Positions 8,306-17,470 of a stretch of 64,000 bases of DNA are shown here, piece after piece. This DNA comes from Pseudomonas cichorii (GTDB taxonomy: Bacteria; Pseudomonadota; Gammaproteobacteria; Pseudomonadales; Pseudomonadaceae), in the NCBI RefSeq assembly GCF_003700275.1, contig NZ_RBRE01000069.1:46921-110920 (forward strand), read 5' to 3'. The position numbers and the translations under genes were made by a program. The notes under the pieces are model-generated. The model ran no database searches and had not been told where the DNA came from. It saw only the letters and a program-made list of their open reading frames with translations. The first letter of the stretch is position 1. The number at the start of each line of letters is the position of its first letter.

Positions 8306-8324
8306 AATAGAATGATTCTCATTT
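8306..8324 (+). promoter_or_regulatory. Fur-like box upstream of ECF sigma gene
   Basis: AATAGAATGATTCTCATTT is an imperfect match to the Fur 19-mer built from GATAAT repeats. It lies 27 bases before the sigma-factor start. This is the usual arrangement for iron-starvation sigma genes. Binding is inferred. Confidence 0.65.
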
Positions 8325-8350
8325 TAAGTCGCTGCATGGGTGGCCTTTGA

Positions 8351-8869
8351 ATGAGTGATGCAGCAGGGCCATTGGGCGCGCAGCCGGGGCTGGACAATTT
8401 CTATCGCGATCACCGCAGTTGGCTGGAAAACTGGCTGCGCCGCCGTCTGGGCAATGCCTGGGATGCCGCCGATCTGAGTCAGGATACGTTCCTGCGGGTC
8501 CTGGCGACCGAGCGCCAGCCCCTGGCCAACCTGCGTGAACCGCGTGCCTATCTGGTCACCGTTGGCAAACGGCTTCTGATCAATCACTACCAGCGCCGCA
8601 GCCTCGAACAGGCTTATCTGCAAGCCCTGGCGACCCTGCCCGAAGAGGCGGTGCCCTCTCCCGAGCAGCGCTGGATTCTGTTGCAGACCCTGCAGGCTCT
8701 GGATGAACTGCTCGACGACTTGCCGGTGGCGGTGCGCCGGGCGTTTCTCTGGTCGCAACTCGAAGGCCTGGGCTACGCGCAGATCGCCGTCAGGCTGGAT
8801 GTCTGCGAGCGCACCGTGAAACGCTATATGGCGCAGGCCTACGCGCATTGCCTGATGGCCGAGCTATGA
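8351..8869 (+). CDS. ECF sigma factor of iron cell-surface signalling (FecI-like)
   Basis: A 172-residue sigma factor. Region 2 is seen at about residues 10-80 (FYRDHRSWLENWLRRRLG, DAADLSQDTFLRVL) and region 4 at about 110-165 (AVRRAFLWSQLEGLGYAQIAVRLD, CERTVKRYMAQAY). It should direct RNA polymerase to the TonB receptor gene two places downstream. Its stop overlaps the next gene's start (ATGA at 8866-8869), so sigma and regulator are translationally coupled. A Fur-like box precedes it. The cognate ferric siderophore is unknown. Confidence 0.92.
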   Translation: MSDAAGPLGAQPGLDNFYRDHRSWLENWLRRRLGNAWDAADLSQDTFLRVLATERQPLANLREPRAYLVTVGKRLLINHYQRRSLEQAYLQALATLPEEAVPSPEQRWILLQTLQALDELLDDLPVAVRRAFLWSQLEGLGYAQIAVRLDVCERTVKRYMAQAYAHCLMAEL

Positions 8870-9840
8870 GTGACATGGCGCGCGACCAACAGGCCCGGCA
8901 AGTGGCCCATGCGGCGGCTTACTGGCTGGCGTTGCTGGAATCCGGGACCGCCAGCGCTCAGGAACACGAGCAATTGCAGCGTTGGCGCGAGCAGTGCCCG
9001 AGTCACGAACAGGTCTGGCAACGGGCACAAGGCTTGCGCCAGCGTTTTGCCGAACTGCCGCCCGAACTGGCGATGGCCAGCCTCGACCGGCACGACTCGA
9101 AGCGCAACGATCCGTCACGACGGGCAATCCTCAAGCGCGCCCTGGTGATTGCCGCGCTGATTCCCACTGGCTGGATCATCAGCCGCCAGTTGCCGATCAC
9201 CGCCTGGCGCGCCGATCTGCGCACCGCAACCGGTGAGCGCAAGAGCCTGCGTCTGCCCGATGGCAGCCAGCTGCAGCTCAATACCGCCAGCGCCGTGAAC
9301 CTGGACTTTCTGGACGGCAGGCGTCAGTTGGCGTTGATCGAAGGCGAGATTGCCCTGAGCATGGCTGGCAATGCACCGGCCGTGAGCATCGACACCCGCA
9401 TGGGCCGGATCATCGCCAGCGGTGCCGAACTGTGTATCCGCCAGGATCAGCATCGCTGCCGGGTTTCGGTAGCAAGCGGCAGTGTCGACCTGCTCTCGGC
9501 CCAGGGGGCCAGTCTGCGCCTCAAGGGCGGCGAGCGGGCGGCCCTGAATGCTCAAGGCATTACTCCGCTTGAACGTTTCGATGCCCGGCAGCCGGATTGG
9601 CGCCAGGGTGTCCTGACCGTAGAGAACCGGCCATTGGCAAGTTTCCTGACCGAACTGGGCCGCTATCGACCCGGCATCCTGCGCTGGGAACCCGAGCTTG
9701 AAGCCCTGAGAGTCACCGGCTCGTTCCGTCTGGACGATACCGATCGGGTCCTGGCATTGCTGGCGGCCAGCCTTCCGGTACAGGTGCATGCACGCACCCG
9801 CTACTGGATCACCCTCGGTCCGCGAAATATTTCTGCCTGA
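8866..9840 (+). CDS. FecR-family inner-membrane sigma regulator
   Basis: A 324-residue single-pass membrane protein that passes the signal from the outer-membrane receptor to the ECF sigma. It has the cytoplasmic DUF4880 domain (about residues 10-55, with AYWLALLESGTASAQEHEQLQRW in two parts) and one membrane segment (about 90-110). The periplasmic FecR domain follows (RTATGERKSLRLPDGS) and a C-terminal secretin-like part. The ATG at 8866 overlapping the sigma stop is preferred; a TTG six codons earlier is possible. The receptor gene follows after 65 bases. Confidence 0.91.
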   Translation: MSDMARDQQARQVAHAAAYWLALLESGTASAQEHEQLQRWREQCPSHEQVWQRAQGLRQRFAELPPELAMASLDRHDSKRNDPSRRAILKRALVIAALIPTGWIISRQLPITAWRADLRTATGERKSLRLPDGSQLQLNTASAVNLDFLDGRRQLALIEGEIALSMAGNAPAVSIDTRMGRIIASGAELCIRQDQHRCRVSVASGSVDLLSAQGASLRLKGGERAALNAQGITPLERFDARQPDWRQGVLTVENRPLASFLTELGRYRPGILRWEPELEALRVTGSFRLDDTDRVLALLAASLPVQVHARTRYWITLGPRNISA

Positions 9841-9905
9841 TCGTGTCCCTTTTTTTGCCGTCGCCTGTCATCCCTCTCAAGCGAACACAAAAAGAGAGTG
9901 CTCCA

Positions 9906-12341
9906 ATGCCCGTAGTTTTCTTGCGACGCCTGCGTCTTGCCCGTTTCGGCATGGCTCCGTTGCTGCATATGAGTTGTCAGGCCAGTGTGGTGATCGGCCT
10001 GGGTGCCGTGCCGTTGTTGGTGACTTCGGTTCAGGCCGAGGAGTCGGTGCGACGCAGTTATCAGATCCCGGCCGGCAACCTGAGTGCAGCCTTGACCCGC
10101 TTTGCCGCGTTGTCGGGCGTCAGTCTTTCCGTCGATCCGGCACTGGTCGCAGGTCGCAGCAGCAAGGGCCTGAACGGCGAGTACCCGGTGGACGAAGGTT
10201 TTGCCTTGTTGCTGCAAGGCTCCGGTCTGCAACTGCAAGCGGTCGGCGAACAGTCCTACACACTGGTGCCGGCTGTGACTGCCGAGAGCGGTTCGATGTT
10301 GTTGCCCAGCACGTCCATCGATGGCAGCCGCTTGAACGGGCAGGGCGATGTGTACGCGGGCGGGCAGGTGGCCCGTAGCGGTAATCAGGGCATGCTGGGT
10401 GATCGTGATTTCATGGAAACCCCGTTCAATCAGACCTCCTACACCAGCACTACGGTCAAGAATCAGCAGGCCCGGACTCTGGGCGATCTGGTGGCCAGTG
10501 ACCCTTCTGTTCGGACCACCAACCCGGCAGGCGGGCGTTTCGAGCAGTTTTCCATCCGCGGTTTCAGCCTGTTCAACAGCGATGTGTCGTTCGGCGGGCT
10601 GTATGGCGTGTTGCCGACCTATTCCATCGACATGGAAATGGTCGAGCGGGTAGACATTCTCAAAGGACCGGGGGCGCTTTTGGGCGGCATCGTGCCGCGT
10701 GGCAGTGTCGGCGGCAATATCAATATCGAACCCAAGCGGGCTGGCAGCGAGCCACTGACCGAGTTCACCGGCAGCTTTGCTTCTGCCGGGCAATTCGGCG
10801 GGCACGTGGATATCGGTCGGCGTTTTGGCGAGAACCAGCGTTTCGGGATTCGCTATAACGGTGTGCGGCAATCCGGCGATACCGAGTGGGATCACCAGAA
10901 AGTCGAGCGCGAGGCCTCGGTGGTTGGCCTCGACTGGCGAGAGGACCGCATGCGCATGTCGCTGGACCTCGGTGAGCAGGAGCGTTACGCCGATGCGCCC
11001 ATCGAGCGGGTCGAAGTCGCTGCCGGAATTGCCATGCCAAAAGCCAAGGATATCAGGCGCAATTTCGCCCAACCCTGGACCTACTCTCACTCCAAGGACT
11101 CCTTTGGCGCGCTGCGCGGCGAGTTCGACCTGAGCGATTCGGTGATGGTGTATGCCGCTGCCGGGGCGCGCAAGGGTAACTACGACTTCCTGCGCCATAC
11201 CGTCCCGGTGACCACCAGCAGTGGCAACTTTACGGTCACTCCGCGCACTTTCCGCCGCGACGAGGAGGTCAAGACCTTCACGGTCGGCGCTCGTAGCTGG
11301 TTCAATACCGGCCCGGTGGGGCATACGCTGAATATCAGCCTCAACCGCTTCGATTTCGAGTTCGATAACGCAGGCGAGCGCTACCAGCCACGTACCAGCA
11401 ACCTCTATAACCCGGTCGTATTACCGTATCCGGGCGCTGCAACCCGCTTCGATGCTTCGACGCACACCGAGAACCTGTTCACCAGTGTCGCGCTGGCCGA
11501 TACCTTGAGCTTTCTGGATGATCGCGTGCTGTTGACCCTCGGCGCACGCCTGCAACGGGTTGAAGTGGACAGCTACTCCAATGGCACGCTGGGCCAGCGC
11601 TACGACGAAAGTGCCACCTCGCCGGCGCTGGGGCTGGTCATCAAGGCCACCGATTCGATCTCGCTGTACGCCAACTACATGGAAGGCCTGAGCCAGGGTG
11701 AAACGGCACCGACCACGGCCACCAACGCAAATGAAGTGTTTGCGCCCTACAAGTCGAAACAGACTGAAGTCGGCGTCAAATATGACCATGGCACGTTCGG
11801 CACCAGCCTGAGCGTGTTTCGCATCGAACAGCCAGCCTACATCACTGACGCCCAGGGCAACTTCAAGCCCGATGGCGAACTGCGCAATCAGGGCGTCGAG
11901 CTGAACATGTTCGGTGAGCCTTTGCAGGATGTACGCCTGCTCGGTGGTGTGATGCTGCTCGACAGTGAACAGACCAAGACGGCACAGGGCGCCTTCGATG
12001 GCAATCGGGGCACCGGCTCGCCGGTGGTCAACGCCAACCTGGGCGTGGAATGGGATATCAACCGACTGCCAGGCCTGACCCTGACCGCCCGGGCGATCCA
12101 TACCGGCTCGCAATATCTGGACGCGGCCAATAACCAGAAAATCGACTCATGGGAGCGCTACGACGTCGGTGGCCGTTATGCGTTCAAGCTGGGTGAAAAC
12201 CCGATCACCTTGCGCGCCTCTGTGGAAAACGTGCTGGATAAAACCTACTGGGCATCTGCGGCAACGTCCTCGGACAGTGCCGCAGGCCTGACGCTATCGA
12301 CACCGAGGACTTATCTGGTGTCTGCGACGGTCGGGTTTTAA
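9906..12341 (+). CDS. TonB-dependent outer-membrane receptor with STN signalling domain
   Basis: About 811 residues. An extended signal peptide ends near VQAEE, then an STN domain (YQIPAGNLSAALTRFAALSG), which marks a transducer able to contact FecR. The plug follows (TLGDLVASDPSVRT, FSIRGFSLFNSD, VDILKGPGALLGG) and a 22-strand barrel ending in aromatic Phe. It imports a ferric siderophore and signals its presence. Motifs resemble hydroxamate/ferrioxamine-type receptors, but the ligand cannot be read from sequence. The ATG at 9906 is chosen for its upstream AGAGAG; a GTG at 9843 is in frame. Confidence 0.92.
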   Translation: MPVVFLRRLRLARFGMAPLLHMSCQASVVIGLGAVPLLVTSVQAEESVRRSYQIPAGNLSAALTRFAALSGVSLSVDPALVAGRSSKGLNGEYPVDEGFALLLQGSGLQLQAVGEQSYTLVPAVTAESGSMLLPSTSIDGSRLNGQGDVYAGGQVARSGNQGMLGDRDFMETPFNQTSYTSTTVKNQQARTLGDLVASDPSVRTTNPAGGRFEQFSIRGFSLFNSDVSFGGLYGVLPTYSIDMEMVERVDILKGPGALLGGIVPRGSVGGNINIEPKRAGSEPLTEFTGSFASAGQFGGHVDIGRRFGENQRFGIRYNGVRQSGDTEWDHQKVEREASVVGLDWREDRMRMSLDLGEQERYADAPIERVEVAAGIAMPKAKDIRRNFAQPWTYSHSKDSFGALRGEFDLSDSVMVYAAAGARKGNYDFLRHTVPVTTSSGNFTVTPRTFRRDEEVKTFTVGARSWFNTGPVGHTLNISLNRFDFEFDNAGERYQPRTSNLYNPVVLPYPGAATRFDASTHTENLFTSVALADTLSFLDDRVLLTLGARLQRVEVDSYSNGTLGQRYDESATSPALGLVIKATDSISLYANYMEGLSQGETAPTTATNANEVFAPYKSKQTEVGVKYDHGTFGTSLSVFRIEQPAYITDAQGNFKPDGELRNQGVELNMFGEPLQDVRLLGGVMLLDSEQTKTAQGAFDGNRGTGSPVVNANLGVEWDINRLPGLTLTARAIHTGSQYLDAANNQKIDSWERYDVGGRYAFKLGENPITLRASVENVLDKTYWASAATSSDSAAGLTLSTPRTYLVSATVGF

Positions 12342-12410
12342 AGGTACTTGGGTGCAGCGGTGTTCCGTTCAGTGAATGCCGCTTTACTGGAATCGGGACT
12401 TGCGCAGCGA

Positions 12411-12851
12411 TCAGCTCAATTTTGAACTCAGGTAGATCAAGCGCACCGTGGCGAGAGTGATGGTTTCTGCTTCTTCCTTGATGTTGTCCAGTTGCGATTT
12501 GAGCAAAGCCTCATCCTCGTGAGTCTCGAGCAAGCGGGACATGTGGTAAATATTCTGCGCGACTTCGTGCAGATTCTTGTGCAGCCGGGTTATCACACGA
12601 CCCAGGCGTTCACTATTGTCATGGATTTCCAGGGGCGGAACCGGCCGCTCCAGGCTGAAACCCGTGACGACATAGGTTACATCGATGCCGGCGTTCGAAA
12701 TACGGGAAAGATAATCCGCCCGGGGTGAACGTATTCCGTTTTCATAATTGCCCTGAGCGTTGGTTTCGACGCCTCCAATCGAGCCTAAGGCGCTTTGTGA
12801 AAGTTTGAGACGTATTCGCTCTCGTTTAAGGCGGGGGCCAATGCCTGGCAT
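12411..12851 (-). CDS. XRE-family helix-turn-helix regulator
   Basis: A 146-residue protein. The N-terminal 60 residues form a Cro/CI-type helix-turn-helix (RLKRERIRLKLSQSALG, then GNYENGIRSPRADYLSRI and the ending GIDVTYVVTG). The remaining 80 residues are helical with heptad-like Leu/Ile spacing and may dimerise. It sits alone between the TonB receptor (opposite strand) and the pqi operon. The 325-base region in front holds a short GTAC palindrome that could be an autoregulatory site. Target genes are unknown. Confidence 0.8.
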   Translation of the reverse strand: MPGIGPRLKRERIRLKLSQSALGSIGGVETNAQGNYENGIRSPRADYLSRISNAGIDVTYVVTGFSLERPVPPLEIHDNSERLGRVITRLHKNLHEVAQNIYHMSRLLETHEDEALLKSQLDNIKEEAETITLATVRLIYLSSKLS

Positions 12852-13135
12852 TCGTTGGTCCTCAAATCATTGTCTGCCCAAGGCTCACGGCAGAATTGCG
12901 AAGAAACAAAGAATCGTACGAGCATATCCAGCACGACGCATGAATAACGAAATGTTGACTACAGTCAGATAGCTACAGTTTTCAAGCGGGATAATTGCCA
13001 AGACAGGCAGCATCTGGACGTGAGTGTAATGGCCTAGTGGAACTTTTTGATACTTTTTTTGTTCCGTTTTGTACTTAATTGTACGAATTCTCTGTGAGAG
13101 TTCTCCTTGTTTCCGTGTAAGCAATAAGCCCGAGG
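12852..13135. other. Intergenic region upstream of XRE regulator, no gene seen
   Basis: AT-richer DNA with no credible coding frame. It holds the perfect arms GTAC around TTAATT (13071-13084) and T-rich tracts. The promoter of the XRE gene should be here; nothing further can be supported. Confidence 0.4.
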
Positions 13136-13137
13136 CA

Positions 13138-13165
13138 ATAAAAAAGGCCCCTGTTACGGGGCCTT
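13138..13165 (-). terminator. Rho-independent terminator of the pqi operon
   Basis: On the minus strand, AAGGCCCC and GGGGCCTT pair around a short loop 12 bases after the pqiC stop, followed by seven T residues. It is a textbook intrinsic terminator. Confidence 0.85.
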
Positions 13166-13176
13166 CAGGTCAGTTT

Positions 13177-13800
13177 TCAGCGACAGCGTGAAGCAGGATT
13201 TTGCGTCCAGTCCTGCGCGGTTCTGGCAATGTCCTGCGCCAGTTTCGCGACTGCCTGCTGGTGAGCCAGAATCAGGTTTTCTATGCCGAGTGCGGCCTGT
13301 TCGCGAATCACGCTGCTGCACGTCAGGTTGAGCCGCTTGCTGCCGGTATTGGCATTGCTGTTGCGCAGGCTCAGGCTCCAGACCACATCGATCAGGGCGT
13401 AATTGCCGGGAACCGACTCGAAGCGCCGGACATCGGTGCGCAACGACAGCACGGGCTGGCTGCTGTCTTTTGGCAGGCCTGCCATGTCACGGCTACCGAA
13501 GCGGCGCTCCAGTTGGGCGGTCAGCGCATCGTGAAACTCGTCACCGAGTGGCGAGCCCCAGCGTTCGGTATCCAGAATCGCCAGACTGCCATCGCCCTGA
13601 CGCACCACCAGAGGCGGCTGGTCTACCTGCACAGGCATCAGCACCGGCAGCATCTCGAACTGGAACGGCGCAGGCTGGGCGCTGGCAGCCGTGTGCGAGT
13701 CCATGGGCGCGATCAGCGTGTAGTAACGGGTCGGTGTCGATGAACAGGCACTGAGGCCCAGTGCCGCAGCCAATACCATCAATTTCAGGCGCAGGGTCAT
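13177..13800 (-). CDS. pqiC: PqiC-type outer-membrane lipoprotein
   Basis: A 207-residue lipoprotein. The signal peptide ends in a lipobox LSACSS at about residue 19, then the ABC_trans_aux fold (TRYYTLIAP, then RQGDGSLAILDTERWGSPL). In the Pqi system PqiC sits in the outer membrane and receives the tip of the PqiB channel in the periplasm, for lipid movement or envelope integrity. Its ATG overlaps the pqiB stop by four bases (ATGA), and an intrinsic terminator follows. It is the last gene of pqiA-pqiA-pqiB-pqiC. Confidence 0.88.
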   Translation of the reverse strand: MTLRLKLMVLAAALGLSACSSTPTRYYTLIAPMDSHTAASAQPAPFQFEMLPVLMPVQVDQPPLVVRQGDGSLAILDTERWGSPLGDEFHDALTAQLERRFGSRDMAGLPKDSSQPVLSLRTDVRRFESVPGNYALIDVVWSLSLRNSNANTGSKRLNLTCSSVIREQAALGIENLILAHQQAVAKLAQDIARTAQDWTQNPASRCR

Positions 13801-15473
13801 TCTTTTGGCTCCATATCGATTGCACGGGACGAAGACGAGGCTTTATAGGAACCCGGAGCGGCATCACCGGATCGGCCCCGAATCAGCGCTTCCGGATGGC
13901 GGCTGAGGAAGTCGGTCAAGACACGGACCGAGCGGGCAGTGCGTTGCACTTCATCCATGGCCTGGCTCAGTTGCTGACGGCCCGGAGAGTCTTCGCCCAG
14001 GGTATCGTTGGCACTGCTCAGGGTTTTTTCGGCCTGTTTCAGAGTGCCGCGCATTTGCGGCAATACGCTGCCGTTGACCAGCTTCAGGGTTTTCTGCAGT
14101 TCAGTCAGGTTGCCATTGAGGTTGTTGGCCAGCTCGTCGATCGGCACTTTGCTGAGTTTGTCGACGAATGCCTGCAACTGTTCCTGCAGTTTGTCGAAGT
14201 TGCCAGGAACGGTCGGGATTTCCAGGGGCCTGGCCTTGGGATTGAATGTCGCCTTCGGCGCCTTGGGATCGAACTCCATCGCAATGTACAACTGGCCGGT
14301 CAGCAGGTTGCCGGTGCGCGCCTGGGCCCGCAGCCCGTTATTGACGAAGGCATTGAGGATGCGCGCCGATTGCTCTTCTTCGTCTCCGCGGCCGCCCAGC
14401 TGGCGCAGCTTGGATTCGGCCGCACCCAGGCGATTGGGATAGATGACCGCGCCAACGATGCTGGGGAAGGACTTGGTTACAGGGTCGTAATCCAGGTCCA
14501 CCGAAACCACCTTGCCAATGTTCACGCCCAGGAAGTCCACCGGCGAGTTGACTGCCAGCCCGCGCAGGGACTGGTTGAAGCGCATGCGGATGTAGCGCGG
14601 CTCGCCGTCGGGCGGGGCCAGCGCGGTGGCCTGGTCGTCGAAGATCTTGAATTCGGCGTTCTCATCGGCCGGCTTGGATTCCGGGCTCCAGTTCGGTTCA
14701 CGAAAGGCGATGCCGCCGGAAAGAATCGAAGTCAGCGACTGGGTGTTGATCTTCAGGCCTGCGGTGCCGACGGTCACGTCCACGCCGCTGGCATTCCAGA
14801 AACGGGTGTCGGTGGTGATGTACTGATCGTTGGGCGAACTGATGAAGATCTGGATATCGACACCCTTGCCATCCTTGGACAGTTCATAAGCCACTACCTG
14901 GCCAACCTGGATGCGCCGGTAGTAGACCGGCGAGCCGATATCCAGCGAACCCAGATCGTCGGTGTGCAGGGTGAAGCGCTTGCCTTTTTCGCCGAAGGTC
15001 ACCGGCGGCGGGGTCTCGAGGCCGGTGAAGTTGTTCTTGGTTTCCTGCGAATTGCCCGCGTCGGCGCCAATGAAGGCGCCCGACAGCAATGTGTCGACAC
15101 CCGATACGCCATGGGCACCGATGCGTGGTCGCACGACCCAGAACTGGCTGTCTATCCGGGTGAACGGCGTCGCAGTGTTGTTGAGTTCGACGGTCGCCAG
15201 CACATGAGTACGGTCTTCGCTCAGGGTGATGGCCGTGACCATGCCGATCACCACGTTCTTGTACTTGACCTGGGTCTTGTTGGCTTCCAGGCCTTCAGCC
15301 GTCTGAAAGCTTACTGTGACGCGCGGTCCCACGTTCATCCAGTCATGGAAGGCCATGGACAAGCCGATCAGGCCGGCCACGATCGGCACCAGCCAGATCA
15401 GTGAAACACGCATGCGACGGCGTTTGACTTCAGGACGAAGCGCCGGCGAAGGCGGGACGGTATTCTCAGACAT
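13797..15473 (-). CDS. pqiB: PqiB, MCE-domain intermembrane transport protein
   Basis: About 558 residues with one N-terminal membrane anchor (VSLIWLVPIVAGLIGLSMAF, residues about 22-41). Three MCE (MlaD-like) domains follow, starting at VTVSFQTAEGLEANKTQVKY, FTLHTDDLGSLDIGSPVYYR and IRMRFNQSLRGLAVNSPVDF. A long helical C-terminus should form the channel spanning the periplasm. The start at 15473 is preferred because it overlaps the pqiA stop by eight bases; an ATG five codons earlier (15488) also exists. It is coupled to pqiC by a four-base overlap. Confidence 0.9.
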   Translation of the reverse strand: MSENTVPPSPALRPEVKRRRMRVSLIWLVPIVAGLIGLSMAFHDWMNVGPRVTVSFQTAEGLEANKTQVKYKNVVIGMVTAITLSEDRTHVLATVELNNTATPFTRIDSQFWVVRPRIGAHGVSGVDTLLSGAFIGADAGNSQETKNNFTGLETPPPVTFGEKGKRFTLHTDDLGSLDIGSPVYYRRIQVGQVVAYELSKDGKGVDIQIFISSPNDQYITTDTRFWNASGVDVTVGTAGLKINTQSLTSILSGGIAFREPNWSPESKPADENAEFKIFDDQATALAPPDGEPRYIRMRFNQSLRGLAVNSPVDFLGVNIGKVVSVDLDYDPVTKSFPSIVGAVIYPNRLGAAESKLRQLGGRGDEEEQSARILNAFVNNGLRAQARTGNLLTGQLYIAMEFDPKAPKATFNPKARPLEIPTVPGNFDKLQEQLQAFVDKLSKVPIDELANNLNGNLTELQKTLKLVNGSVLPQMRGTLKQAEKTLSSANDTLGEDSPGRQQLSQAMDEVQRTARSVRVLTDFLSRHPEALIRGRSGDAAPGSYKASSSSRAIDMEPKE

Positions 15474-16080
15474 CTTCAACCTCTGCATCCCAGATAAGCC
15501 GGGGATCGAAACTCATGGCGGCGAACATCGTCATCACCACTACCAGACCAAAAAACAGAATGCCGATCATGGGCTCGATGGTGCTCAGTTCACGGAACTG
15601 CACCAGTGAGGCCACCAGGGCAACAACCAGGACATCGAGCATCGACCAATAGCCGATCAGCTCGATGAAGCGATAAAGACGGGCCCGCTCCAGCATGGCC
15701 CAGCGACTGCGCCGCTGACAGGTGATCAGGAGCATGGCCAGCACCAGGAATTTCACGCATGGCACGACCACGCTGGCGATGAAAATCAGCAGGGCGATGT
15801 CCCATGAGCCACCTTTGAAGAACTCCACCACACCACTCATGATGGTGTTCTGGCTGCTGTTGCCCAGCATGGTGGTGTACATCACCGGCAGCACATTGGC
15901 CGGGATATAGAAGATCAGGCCGGCGATCAGGAATGCCCAGGTCCGCGCGATGCTGTTGGGCTTGCGCCGATGCACGGGCGAGTCGCAGCGCGGGCATTGA
16001 TGGACATCTTCCGGGCAGGCATAGCCGCAGGTATGGCAAAGGCACAGGCGCTGCTCATGGGCGAAAGGAATGCCATTCAT
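15466..16080 (-). CDS. pqiA: PqiA-family inner-membrane protein, second copy
   Basis: A 204-residue membrane protein. It starts with a zinc-ribbon pair CHTCG and CPRC (about residues 13-34), then four transmembrane segments of the PqiA domain (ARTWAFLIAGLIFYIPANVLPVM split over the first). In E. coli a single PqiA carries two such halves; here they are separate genes, this being the second half. It is likely the inner-membrane partner of PqiB. It overlaps the upstream pqiA copy by four bases and pqiB by eight. Confidence 0.88.
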   Translation of the reverse strand: MNGIPFAHEQRLCLCHTCGYACPEDVHQCPRCDSPVHRRKPNSIARTWAFLIAGLIFYIPANVLPVMYTTMLGNSSQNTIMSGVVEFFKGGSWDIALLIFIASVVVPCVKFLVLAMLLITCQRRSRWAMLERARLYRFIELIGYWSMLDVLVVALVASLVQFRELSTIEPMIGILFFGLVVVMTMFAAMSFDPRLIWDAEVEDV

Positions 16081-16706
16081 CCTGGCTGGACTCCCAGTTC
16101 ATCCCACAGGCGGCGGATATCCTTGTTGGCGATCAGCAGGATCAGCACCATCAGCATGGCCATGGCCCACAAGCCGAGCCCCGGATGAACATCGAGCATG
16201 CCCGAGAGCTTGATAATGGCAACCAGAATCCCGAGCATGCAGACCTCCAGCATGCTCCACGGCCGCAAATGCTCCAGCGCGCGCATGCAGGCCTTGAAGC
16301 CTGGAGCGATGATGCCGTTGTGAGCGTGCAGCAGCACCCAGAACAACAGCGCTATCTGCAATAGCGGAGCAAAGATGATCGACAGGCCGGCCACCAGCGC
16401 AATCAGTGTGATACGCCCCTGGGCCAGGGCTTCCACCGATTGCCAGAGCGTCACCTCGTTGGTCAGGCCTTTCATGCTGATACTGATGACCGGAAAGAAG
16501 TTGGCGAACATAAACAGCAGTGCTGCGGCTACGGTCAGGGCCAGCAACTGCTCGATGGTCAGGCGATGACCACGGCCCAGCAGCGCACGACAGCGCAGGC
16601 AATGCGCCGATTCGCCTGCTTTCAGGGGCTGGGCTTCATATAGCGAGTCGCAGTGCTCGCAGATAATCAGGTCCGACAGAGGTTTCATGGAATGCACAGT
16701 GGTCAT
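16077..16706 (-). CDS. pqiA: PqiA-family inner-membrane protein, first copy
   Basis: About 209 residues. It has the zinc-ribbon motifs CEHC and CLRC, then four membrane segments (LLALTVAAALLFMFANFFPV is the first). It corresponds to the N-terminal half of E. coli PqiA. The ATG at 16706 is used here; an ATG at 16688 is equally possible since neither has a clear ribosome-binding site, and the open frame runs further upstream. It is the first gene of the four-gene pqi operon. Confidence 0.83.
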   Translation of the reverse strand: MTTVHSMKPLSDLIICEHCDSLYEAQPLKAGESAHCLRCRALLGRGHRLTIEQLLALTVAAALLFMFANFFPVISISMKGLTNEVTLWQSVEALAQGRITLIALVAGLSIIFAPLLQIALLFWVLLHAHNGIIAPGFKACMRALEHLRPWSMLEVCMLGILVAIIKLSGMLDVHPGLGLWAMAMLMVLILLIANKDIRRLWDELGVQPG

Positions 16707-17069
16707 GGACGCCGTTGATACAGAGTTTGCCGGGTTGAAAAAATGAGGACGCGAAGATACCTCGTTAATGGCGTTACGGCATGCTTTTCTGTTTAAACAT
16801 CGAGGATGAAGCATTGACCGCAGGCATAGGTGGTCGTTCCCATATCATTGCGCCATTAGTTTGTAACAGCGTGATGGTTTTCCACAGTGCCGGAGAAACA
16901 TTTCATTACATGATCCTGTGGGGCGTTGCGCCTCATGCCCAGTCAGCCCTGTAGCGGTGAACGGGGCTTTCATGACGCTCCAGGCGGCCTGCGTCAACTC
17001 GCCACAGCGACTCAAAGCCCAAGGCAGTGATGCTAGACTCGCGCCACTTCAGACAAGGAGCAGACTTAC

Positions 17070-17420
17070 GTGCGCAAGACGGTAATGATTATGGCAGTAC
17101 TGGCGCTGGCTGGCTGCGATGCAGGCAGTTCGCGACCACCCGCTCGCGAAAAGGCTGAACCTGTCGTTCAGGCTCCGCAAGTGTCCACGCCGCAGTGGTT
17201 CATTCAAATGAACTCCAGAGAAGCAGTCAGCGATATCAGTGCATGGTTGCTGGAGCGTGGCTATGCGCCGGTGGTGACCAACATCGATGGCAAGCAGCAA
17301 TTGCTGATCGGCCCGTTCGCGAGTCCCGAGCTGGCAGAAGAGCAGCGAACCGGTCTGTTGGCCAAGGTTGCCAAGTCTCATCGACTGGCGGCGCCCGTGG
17401 TGATCGAGCGCAATCAGTAA
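17070..17420 (+). CDS. Small lipoprotein with SPOR-like domain
   Basis: A 116-residue protein starting at GTG 9 bases after AAGGAG. Residues 1-16 form a lipoprotein signal with lipobox LAGC. The C-terminal 70 residues (PQWFIQMNSREAVSDISAWL, then QQLLIGPFASPELAEEQRTGL) look like a SPOR peptidoglycan-binding repeat, with the W-x-IQ start and the IGPF strand typical of that fold. SPOR domains bind denuded glycan at division sites. It stands alone, convergent with the DUF883 gene. Assignment to SPOR is by eye. Confidence 0.7.
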   Translation: MRKTVMIMAVLALAGCDAGSSRPPAREKAEPVVQAPQVSTPQWFIQMNSREAVSDISAWLLERGYAPVVTNIDGKQQLLIGPFASPELAEEQRTGLLAKVAKSHRLAAPVVIERNQ

Positions 17421-17470
17421 CCTGTCACGTGGTCAGCGCGGCCAGTGATGACTGACCGCGCCAGCTTCTG

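Noticed and set aside
8866..12341. Possible defence or toxin-antitoxin function for the overlapping small genes near 8.9 kb.
   Set aside because: The overlap is the usual ECF sigma/FecR coupling, with clear sigma and FecR domains and the TonB receptor behind.
12885..13124. 79-codon minus-strand frame upstream of the XRE gene.
   Set aside because: No Shine-Dalgarno, and low-complexity AT-rich composition typical of a promoter region.
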